From contig CALBJM010000124.1 in assembly GCA_937893225.1 (NCBI GenBank), positions 1-9,252 on the forward strand: a stretch of 9,252 nucleotides of DNA. The letters run 5' to 3'. Of this stretch, positions 1 through 4,953 are shown in pieces. The stretch is from an uncultured Erysipelotrichaceae bacterium. Lineage in GTDB: Bacteria > Bacillota_I > Bacilli_A > Erysipelotrichales > Erysipelotrichaceae. The position numbers were made by a program, and so were the translations under genes. The number at the start of each line of letters is the position of its first letter. The first letter of the stretch is position 1. The notes beneath the pieces were generated by a model, which did not search any database, was not told the DNA's origin, and saw only the letters and a program-made list of their open reading frames with translations.

Positions 1-792
1 CCAGGTAGAAAAGAAGTAGAACTTCCAATTGATGAAATTCGACCTAACCCATATCAGCCAAGAAAAGAATTTGATAAGAAAGCTTTACAAGAATTATCAG
101 AATCTATTAAGACACATGGCATCTTCACACCATTGCTTGTAAGAAAAACGATATCTGGTTATGACTTGATTACTGGCGAAAGAAGATTACGTGCTGCAAA
201 AATGGCAAATCTTAAAACTGTTCCAGCAATTGAAGTGGATTTCACAGAAGAACAAATGATGGAAATTGCCATTCTTGAAAATGTTCAACGTGAAGATCTA
301 AACCCAATCGAAGAGGCAGCAGCATATGAATCACTTGTTCAAAAATTAGGCTACACTCAAGAAAAACTTGCAGAAAGAGTAGGCAAATCTCGTGAATATT
401 GTGCAAATATCATGCGACTTTTAAAATTACCATCTGATGTACAACACATGGTAATCAATAAAGAATTAACAATGTCACATGTAAGACCATTATTGTCATT
501 GGATAGTGAAGATAAAATGTATGATGCGGCAATGAAAGTAAAGAAAGAAAAAATGTCTGTACGTGAAGTTGAAGCATATGTACGTGAATTGAATAATGGA
601 AATCAAAAGAAACCAAATAAAGTAAAGGAAAAGGATCCTATGATTAGAGATCTAGAAATGCGTCTTTCTGAAAAATTAGGTACACAAGTAAATTTCACAA
701 AGAAAAATTTCTCGATTGCTTATCATGACACAGATGACTTAAATAGAATCCTAGAAATATTAGGTTGTTTGGATGAATCCATACATGAGTAA
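1..792 (+). CDS. parB: Chromosome-partitioning protein ParB/Spo0J, 5' end missing
   Basis: The reading frame is open from the first base and ends at TAA 790-792, giving 263 visible residues. ParB proteins usually have about 280-300, so roughly the first 20-35 residues lie outside the window; the TTG at 133 is an internal codon, not the start. ParB is a CTP-dependent DNA clamp that loads at parS sites near the origin and works with ParA/Soj in chromosome segregation. Visible residues 5-95 form the N-terminal ParB domain with NPYQPR (16-21) and the nucleotide-binding motif GERRLRA (59-65). ENVQREDLNPIEEA (93-106) is the next conserved box. A helix-turn-helix for parS binding follows (about 118-140, QEKLAERVGKSREYCANIMR). 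Residues 200-212 are a Lys-rich linker, and the end should be the dimerisation domain. Noc is a paralogue with a similar fold, but ParB/Spo0J fits better. The next gene overlaps its stop codon by one base. Confidence 0.93.
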   Translation, partial: PGRKEVELPIDEIRPNPYQPRKEFDKKALQELSESIKTHGIFTPLLVRKTISGYDLITGERRLRAAKMANLKTVPAIEVDFTEEQMMEIAILENVQREDLNPIEEAAAYESLVQKLGYTQEKLAERVGKSREYCANIMRLLKLPSDVQHMVINKELTMSHVRPLLSLDSEDKMYDAAMKVKKEKMSVREVEAYVRELNNGNQKKPNKVKEKDPMIRDLEMRLSEKLGTQVNFTKKNFSIAYHDTDDLNRILEILGCLDESIHE

Positions 793-1436
793 TGAAAGAA
801 TTTTATACAAAATATATAAATGATTTTTTCCATTTTGATAAAACCACTTTTATTGCATTAATGTGTGGTGCAAGTGTGTGTGGTGGTATATATGGGATGG
901 TATATGAAACACTATTCTATTTTTTGAACAATGGAGCATTGTGCAGAAGAGGCAGTAGTTTTGGACCATGGATAGAAATATATGGTCTAGGTGCATTATT
1001 GATTTATGCAATGTGCCATAAATTTAAAAAGAAACCACTTGCAGTATTTTTGATTTCAGGCATATCAGCAGGAATATTAGAATATATTGCTGGATATGGA
1101 ATGTATCATCTTTTAGATGGAAGAAGAGGCTGGAATTACAATACAGAAATATGGAATTGGGGAAATATTGATGGATTTGTTTGTGCTAGAAGTATTCTCG
1201 TATTTGCATTTTCGGGTTTGTTATTGATCTATGTTGTTATGCCATTGTTAATATGGGTATCTCAACATATGAAACGAAATGTTTTTATAGCCATTATGGT
1301 TATACTAGGTGCATTGTTCGCGATAGATGTTATTTATAATGATGTCATCGTTACAATATTTCATTCATATTCTTCATTGGATTTCTATAAACAATTCGAT
1401 TGTTTCAAATACTATAATGAAAGTCGGATACACTAA
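792..1436 (+). CDS. CmpB-like integral membrane protein (putative ABC-transporter type IV family)
   Basis: A 214-residue protein with about six hydrophobic segments (roughly 19-36, 62-76, 83-107, 131-156, 163-182 and a weaker one near 180-192). Motifs I recognise from the family called 'putative ABC-transporter type IV / CmpB' (PF06541) are the first-helix YET (38-40), RRGSSFGPWIEIYGLGA (52-68), LEY (96-98), GWNYN (113-117) and DGFVCARSI (127-135). The family name is historical: there is no ATPase domain and its function is not established. The ATG overlaps the parB stop as TAATG, and there is no good Shine-Dalgarno sequence before it, so translation probably depends on termination-reinitiation from parB. 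The gene is followed at once by an intrinsic terminator, so it ends the parB transcript. The C-terminal 25 residues are polar and aromatic. I am confident of the family and have no view on the substrate. Confidence 0.8.
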   Translation: MKEFYTKYINDFFHFDKTTFIALMCGASVCGGIYGMVYETLFYFLNNGALCRRGSSFGPWIEIYGLGALLIYAMCHKFKKKPLAVFLISGISAGILEYIAGYGMYHLLDGRRGWNYNTEIWNWGNIDGFVCARSILVFAFSGLLLIYVVMPLLIWVSQHMKRNVFIAIMVILGALFAIDVIYNDVIVTIFHSYSSLDFYKQFDCFKYYNESRIH

Positions 1437-1470
1437 GAAGCTATACATCGATATGGCTTCTTTTCTTTAT
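1435..1470 (+). terminator. Intrinsic terminator of the parB-CmpB-like transcript
   Basis: The arm at 1435-1445 (AAGAAGCTATA) pairs with 1452-1462 (TATGGCTTCTT) to give 11 bp including one G-U pair, closing a 6-nt loop (CATCGA). A T-rich run (TTTTCTTTAT, 1461-1470) follows. The left arm begins inside the TAA stop of the preceding gene. The minus-strand reading has no T-tract after the hairpin, so this acts mainly on plus-strand transcripts. Confidence 0.85.
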
Positions 1471-1503
1471 AAAAAAGAAAACTGAGGAAGTCATTTTCCT
1501 CAG
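1466..1503 (-). terminator. Intrinsic terminator of the minus-strand YczE-like gene
   Basis: Arms 1482-1489 (CTGAGGAA) and 1496-1503 (TTCCTCAG) are perfectly complementary over 8 bp around a 6-nt loop. Read on the minus strand, the hairpin starts directly after the TAG stop (1504-1506) and is followed by TTTTCTTTTTTATAA, a clear U-tract. No T-run follows in the plus direction. It faces the terminator at 1435-1470 between convergent genes. Confidence 0.87.
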
Positions 1504-2133
1504 CTATAAACCAGCTTTTGATTGTAATGTTTTTTTACATAAATGATTAAATAAAGAAATCACTCTACCTACACCAATCATTGCACAAATCGTCCCAATG
1601 CCAATTCCACAAAATGCATGAGATGTCATAAAGCCTAAGACTAAAGTTATACAAATACAACAACAATCAAATATATTTTTTATCAAGCCCATCTCTTTCT
1701 TTGTCTTAATTGCTATAGCATTTACAATTCCATCACCTGGATTAGGAACAATTTGCATATTTACAGTTAATGCAGCGCCAATACCTGTGCAAATAATAGC
1801 TATAATGAGAATGATAATTTTCTGCATAAATGATGCAGGTTCAAATACGATACATTCTGAAAAAAGATTTAGAAATCTCGTGAATACAATGCTGAAAGGA
1901 ATTTGAAAAAGAACTTGCCAATCTCTTAGCATAATCAATTGTACTAACACAAATAAGCAATAATACACAAATGTCGTATCACCAAACGAAATTTCAGTAA
2001 GCTGCGAAAAGAGATAGGAAACTGAAATAATTGGGGAAACACCAAGTGCACTCTTCGTATTAAGTGTTAAACCTACAGCAAGTATCAATATACCTACTAT
2101 ATAAAATATCCATCTATAAATACTTTTATTCAT
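1504..2133 (-). CDS. YczE/YitT-like integral membrane protein (DUF6198-type)
   Basis: A 209-residue, very hydrophobic protein with about five or six membrane segments: 8-26, 52-70, 74-90, 104-124, 150-168 and 172-195. Signature stretches of the YczE/YyaS/YitT group (COG2364-like) are GLTLNTKSALGVSP (21-34), VPNPGDGI (129-136) and the glycine-rich GIGIGTICAMIGVGR (176-190). Members are multi-pass inner-membrane proteins of unknown substrate; transport or regulation has been suggested but not shown. The ATG sits just before the first helix and the next Met is residue 67, so this start is well supported, yet there is no Shine-Dalgarno sequence. A cysteine cluster lies in the fifth helix (C157, C158, C159, C161). 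It lies 39 bp downstream of the 95-residue gene on the same strand and may be co-transcribed with it or use its own promoter. Confidence 0.82.
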   Translation of the reverse strand: MNKSIYRWIFYIVGILILAVGLTLNTKSALGVSPIISVSYLFSQLTEISFGDTTFVYYCLFVLVQLIMLRDWQVLFQIPFSIVFTRFLNLFSECIVFEPASFMQKIIILIIAIICTGIGAALTVNMQIVPNPGDGIVNAIAIKTKKEMGLIKNIFDCCCICITLVLGFMTSHAFCGIGIGTICAMIGVGRVISLFNHLCKKTLQSKAGL

Positions 2134-2168
2134 AGAATAATTTTATATTTTTTTGCATATGTATTCAA
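2134..2168 (-). promoter_or_regulatory. Candidate promoter giving a leaderless mRNA for the YczE-like gene
   Basis: On the minus strand TTGAAT (2168 to 2163) is followed after 17 bp by TAAAAT (2145 to 2140), a 4/6 and 5/6 match to the housekeeping -35 and -10 hexamers. Six bases (TATTCT) separate the -10 from the ATG, so the predicted first transcribed base is the A of the start codon. The stretch is A-rich, which makes chance -10 matches easy. Confidence 0.4.
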
Positions 2169-2172
2169 ATTA

Positions 2173-2460
2173 TTAAGAATGGTCATCTATACCTTTAGCT
2201 AGTAATTCATTGTATTTTGCATTGTTATATTCCGTTATTTTCTTTTGCCTATAGGAAGCAAAATCAGCTTGTATAGCTAACATTTCATCTACGATATCTT
2301 CCATTTTTACATGCTTACTTTGTAAAAGATATCCTATCATTCTAGATATTTGTTTTTCAGTATGCAGTTCATTTGCCAAGACAATACCAAATTCTTTTGG
2401 AAATCCCTTACGAATAATGAGGGAAATAAGTTGTTTTCTTTTCAATTCTTTTTCGTTCAT
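2173..2460 (-). CDS. Small charged helical protein of unknown function, 95 residues
   Basis: I do not recognise a named family. The protein is soluble, rich in Lys, Glu, Ile and Leu, and looks all-helical with no membrane segment, signal peptide or cysteine. Residues 8-50 (RKQLISLIIRKGFPKEFG onward to MIGYLLQSKH) resemble a compact helical module with a conserved-looking 'RKGFP.EF...LA.EL.T.K...RM.GYL' pattern. Residues 52-66 continue with MEDIVDEMLAIQADF. The C-terminal third (71-90, RQKKITEYNNAKYNELLAKG) is a charged helix. I have an impression of similar small proteins in other anaerobic Bacillota but cannot verify it. ATG at 2460 is preferred because the next Met is residue 41; no Shine-Dalgarno sequence precedes it. 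It is divergent from the ATP synthase operon and 39 bp upstream of the YczE-like gene. A 60-residue frame on the opposite strand over its 5' part is less protein-like. Confidence 0.75.
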   Translation of the reverse strand: MNEKELKRKQLISLIIRKGFPKEFGIVLANELHTEKQISRMIGYLLQSKHVKMEDIVDEMLAIQADFASYRQKKITEYNNAKYNELLAKGIDDHS

Positions 2461-2466
2461 GGTATA

Positions 2467-2475
2467 ACTATATCA
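2467..2475 (-). promoter_or_regulatory. Extended -10 promoter element of the 95-residue gene
   Basis: Minus strand reads TGATATAGT, i.e. TG-n-TATAGT, an extended -10 with a 5/6 hexamer. Six bases (TATACC) lie between it and the ATG at 2460, so transcription is predicted to start at the A of the start codon. No good -35 is seen at 16-18 bp, which is tolerable for an extended -10 promoter. Confidence 0.45.
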
Positions 2476-2522
2476 AAGAAACATTTATTTCGGAACTTTA
2501 GACAAAAATCCATTCTTGTTTA

Positions 2523-2550
2523 TTGTCTTTGAAATAAATAAAAATATTAT
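2523..2550 (+). promoter_or_regulatory. Candidate promoter of the ATP synthase operon
   Basis: TTGTCT (2523-2528) and TATTAT (2545-2550) are separated by 16 bp and match 4/6 and 5/6 positions of the housekeeping -35 and -10. The expected start near 2557 gives a leader of about 16 nt that contains the AGAGGT ribosome binding site (2562-2567), 5 nt before the atpI ATG. The 112-bp region also carries the divergent minus-strand promoter. Its short inverted repeats are AGACAA/TTGTCT (2500-2505 with 2523-2528) and ATTTATTTC/GAAATAAAT (2483-2491 with 2531-2539). Confidence 0.5.
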
Positions 2551-2572
2551 GGATATTGTTCAGAGGTAATCA

Positions 2573-2923
2573 ATGAATAAAAATACTTGGAGGATATTCT
2601 ATATATTAATGGTCGTTGGAACAGTTGTTCCAGTATTTATAAATTATCGAATTTCATTAGGTTTTTTATTAGGTAGTATTGAATCATTGGTTCATTATAA
2701 ACGTCTAGAATCCTTTTGGAATGAAGTTATAGATGCAAGAGTGTCTCACAAGACTACAGGATTAGGACATTTTGCGATTACATTTGCAATGATGGGAGCA
2801 GTGTTATTGATATGCGCATTTTTACCAAATATCTTTAATATCTATGCTTGTGCTATAGGAATGTTATTAGTAAAAATCACAACATATGTAGATCTTCTGT
2901 TACAGAAAAAGGGGGAAAAATGA
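2573..2923 (+). CDS. atpI: AtpI/UncI-like membrane protein, first gene of the ATP synthase operon
   Basis: A 116-residue protein with four hydrophobic segments (about 6-24, 27-40, 65-84, 88-110), a Lys-rich C-terminus and the glycine/serine pattern GFLLGSIESL (30-39). Size, topology and position directly before atpB are those of AtpI, a non-essential accessory protein linked to assembly or stability of the c ring. AtpI sequences diverge strongly, so position carries much of the call. The ATG has AGAGGT 5 nt upstream. Its TGA stop overlaps the atpB start as ATGA, so the two genes are translationally coupled. It is the likely first gene of the operon mRNA. Confidence 0.78.
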   Translation: MNKNTWRIFYILMVVGTVVPVFINYRISLGFLLGSIESLVHYKRLESFWNEVIDARVSHKTTGLGHFAITFAMMGAVLLICAFLPNIFNIYACAIGMLLVKITTYVDLLLQKKGEK

Positions 2924-3633
2924 CAATACAAAGTGATGTATATACAATTATTTTTCTGACAATTGTTTTAGGAATAGGCATCATTGTTTTATCAAAGAAA
3001 ATTGATGCTTGTGATCCTATGGAAAAACCTAAAGGAATATTACTTCCGGTGTTGCTTGGCGTACAAGCGGTATATAACACCGTTAGAAATTCTGTAGGAA
3101 AACATTATGCAGATTCTTTAACGCCATATATTCTTGTGCTATGGACGTATATTTTTACTGCGAATGTATGTTCGTTGTTTGGCTTTACATCGCCAACGTC
3201 AAACTTAAGTGTAACGTTGTTGCTTTCTGTGATTACATGGGTTTTGATTCAGTGTGCAGAGTTTAAGTTCCAGGGTGTAAAAGGATATTTTCATAGCTTC
3301 TTGGAACCTATTCCTGTTATGCTTCCAATGAATATCTTTGGTAAGTTTTCTACAATGGTTTCTATGGCATTGCGTTTGTTTGGAAATATTTTGTGTGGTG
3401 GAATCATGATGCAGCTGATTTATAGTTTCTGCCAATGGATTTCCAATTCTATAGTAGGTTTGTTTGTGAGTGTAAATGGGAATGTGTTTAATTTTATTGC
3501 ACCAATCTTGACACCAATCTTACATGCATATTTTGATTTGTTCTCAGGATTTATTCAAACACTCGTATTCGTAACATTAACAGTGGTTCTTATCGGGAAT
3601 GATATTCCTGAAGAATATAAAGACAAAGCTTAA
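2920..3633 (+). CDS. atpB: F-type ATP synthase subunit a
   Basis: The 237-residue stator channel subunit of Fo. It provides the two half-channels through which the coupling ion reaches the rotating c ring. The essential arginine is R152 in MALRLFGNILCGG, preceded by the family stretch EPIPVMLPMNIFGKF (129-143). The last helices carry LTPILHAYFDLFSGFIQTLVF (197-217), matching the helix that faces the c ring. The hydrophobic segments lie near 6-26, 68-88, 98-115, 145-172 and 186-227. The frame stays open for 24 codons upstream inside atpI, but ATG 2920 is the right start. It has a GGGGG Shine-Dalgarno-like run (2911-2915), overlaps the atpI stop as ATGA, and gives the usual subunit-a length. 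The start of the next gene, atpE, is 18 bp away. Confidence 0.96.
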   Translation: MTIQSDVYTIIFLTIVLGIGIIVLSKKIDACDPMEKPKGILLPVLLGVQAVYNTVRNSVGKHYADSLTPYILVLWTYIFTANVCSLFGFTSPTSNLSVTLLLSVITWVLIQCAEFKFQGVKGYFHSFLEPIPVMLPMNIFGKFSTMVSMALRLFGNILCGGIMMQLIYSFCQWISNSIVGLFVSVNGNVFNFIAPILTPILHAYFDLFSGFIQTLVFVTLTVVLIGNDIPEEYKDKA

Positions 3634-3635
3634 AA

Positions 3636-3645
3636 TAAGGAGGAG
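3636..3645 (+). promoter_or_regulatory. Strong ribosome binding site of atpE
   Basis: TAAGGAGGAG lies 6 nt before the atpE ATG and is the best Shine-Dalgarno match in the operon; neighbouring genes have weaker or more distant sites (for example AGGG before atpF). High initiation at atpE fits the need for about ten or more c subunits per enzyme. Confidence 0.85.
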
Positions 3646-3651
3646 CTTAAA

Positions 3652-3882
3652 ATGGATATCAATAAAGGTTTAATTGCAATTGGTGCAGGTTTAGCTGTCA
3701 TGACAGGTATGATGACAGGTCGAGGCGAAGGTGAAGTTGCAGCGCATGCTTGTGATGCAATTGGTAAAAATCCTGAAGTAGAGTCCAAGATTCGTTCAAC
3801 AATGATCCTTGGTATTGCCTTATCAGAAACATGTGCGATTTATGGACTGCTTGTTGCCATCCTTCTGATGTTTGTATATTGA
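3652..3882 (+). CDS. atpE: F-type ATP synthase subunit c, predicted Na+-type with two carboxylates
   Basis: A 76-residue hairpin of two membrane helices (about 5-34 and 48-75) joined by the polar loop GKNPEVES (38-45). Copies form the rotor ring that carries the coupling ion. The ion-binding carboxylate is E59 in ALSETCAIYG. Aligned on the loop Pro (P41 with Ilyobacter tartaricus P47), the sodium ligands map as follows: Q32 becomes E26, E65 becomes E59, S66 becomes T60, T67 becomes C61, and Y70 stays Tyr (Y64). E26 plus E59 is the two-carboxylate arrangement known from the Na+-driven Fusobacterium nucleatum ring, so Na+ coupling is inferred. Helix 1 keeps glycines at G23, G25 and G27 but has R24 and E28 between and after them, which is unusual. 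A very strong ribosome binding site precedes it. Confidence 0.96.
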   Translation: MDINKGLIAIGAGLAVMTGMMTGRGEGEVAAHACDAIGKNPEVESKIRSTMILGIALSETCAIYGLLVAILLMFVY

Positions 3883-3899
3883 TCGACAGGGTTTAATCA

Positions 3900-4415
3900 A
3901 TGATTGATGTCGATATCACTGGTCAGTTAATACCTAATATACTTACAATTGTTGTGCAATTGTGTAGTACATTAGTTCTGTTTTTGCTAGCAAAGAAATT
4001 TCTTTGGAAGTCTGTTAAAAAATGGATGGATACTCGTGCAGATAAGATGCAGTCCGATCTTGCACAAAGTGAGCAAGCAAAACAGGCAGCTTTAAGCGAC
4101 CGTGAAAATGCTAGAGTTCAACTGAATGAGGCTGCTAAGAAGTCTGAAGCAATTGTAGAAGCTGCTGTGAAAGAAGCAGATAATGAAAAACAAGCAATTC
4201 TTGATAAAGCACATGCTGATGCAGAAGCTGAAAAGAATAAAGCAAGAGAAGCAATTGCATCAGAACGTCTCAAGATGGTTGACTCTTTGAAAAATGAAAT
4301 GGTGAATGTCGCAATGGATGCTGCTGGTAAATTAATTGGATCTAAAAATGGAGAAGATTTAGATAGACAGGCTATCCAAGACTTTGTAAAGGAAGCAGAT
4401 CACCATGAAAAATGA
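3900..4415 (+). CDS. atpF: F-type ATP synthase subunit b
   Basis: A 171-residue peripheral-stalk subunit. A single N-terminal membrane helix (about 13-31, ILTIVVQLCSTLVLFLLAKKF) is followed by the conserved W36 and a long Ala/Glu/Lys-rich coiled coil (about 45-150) that dimerises and reaches up to the delta subunit. The ATG is 17 bp after the atpE stop, with only a weak AGGG site upstream. Its final 11 bases overlap the start of atpH in another frame. Length and architecture are normal for the family. Confidence 0.95.
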   Translation: MIDVDITGQLIPNILTIVVQLCSTLVLFLLAKKFLWKSVKKWMDTRADKMQSDLAQSEQAKQAALSDRENARVQLNEAAKKSEAIVEAAVKEADNEKQAILDKAHADAEAEKNKAREAIASERLKMVDSLKNEMVNVAMDAAGKLIGSKNGEDLDRQAIQDFVKEADHHEK

Positions 4416-4953
4416 GGTTGCTGAAAGATATGCTGCTGGTTTATTAGAACTAGCTAAAGAAGAAGACAAAGTAGAAGCTTATATGGAACAGGTGCAGCTT
4501 CTTGAAACAACATTTAAGGAGAATCCTGATTTGTCTGCTTTTTTCTTGTCGGTTAAAGTTACAAAAGATGAAAAAAGAAATTTGATTGATAAAGTCTATG
4601 GAAAATGTGTTGATCACATGTTAGTCAACTTTATGAAAGTTATAGTTGATAAAGGTAGAGCAACACAACTATCTGCTATTTGTAGAAGTTTTGTAGAAAT
4701 GTGCGAAGAGGAACTAGGCATAGTACATGCAACCGTTGTTTCTGCAAGAAAGCTTTCACAAGAGGATATGAATACTATAGGAAATACTTTAGTATCAAAT
4801 TCAAACAAGAAAATAATTCTTGAAAATGTGATAGATCCTAGTGTTATTGCAGGTATTAAAGTGATTGTAGGGAATACAGTTACAGATATCACAATGAAAA
4901 CTAAGATTGAAAAAATGAGAAATATGTTATTGAAAGGAGGTATTGTGGCATGA
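4405..4953 (+). CDS. atpH: F-type ATP synthase subunit delta (OSCP)
   Basis: A 182-residue subunit that joins the b dimer to the top of F1. The N-terminal helical domain (1-105) starts with the family-like VAERYAAGLLELAKEE. The C-terminal domain has the OSCP-type end, NVIDPSVIAGIKVIVGNTVTDITMKTKIEKM (about 141-171). The gene starts inside the end of atpF (11-nt overlap); a possible ribosome binding site, AAAGGA (4388-4393), is 11 nt away, rather far, so coupling to atpF translation is likely. The TGA stop overlaps the atpA ATG as ATGA. Confidence 0.95.
   Translation: MKNEVAERYAAGLLELAKEEDKVEAYMEQVQLLETTFKENPDLSAFFLSVKVTKDEKRNLIDKVYGKCVDHMLVNFMKVIVDKGRATQLSAICRSFVEMCEEELGIVHATVVSARKLSQEDMNTIGNTLVSNSNKKIILENVIDPSVIAGIKVIVGNTVTDITMKTKIEKMRNMLLKGGIVA

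Noticed and set aside
133..135. TTG at 133 as start of ParB
   Set aside because: The frame continues upstream to the window edge with clear ParB sequence including NPYQPR, so this is an internal Leu codon.
2350..2532. 60-residue plus-strand frame opposite the 95-residue gene, running into the atp promoter region
   Set aside because: Phe-rich composition typical of an antisense shadow, no ribosome binding site, and it overlaps the proposed promoter elements.
2848..2919. N-terminal extension of atpB by 24 codons from a TTG
   Set aside because: The extension lies inside atpI and is hydrophilic. ATG 2920 has a G-rich ribosome site, ATGA overlap and gives the normal subunit-a length.
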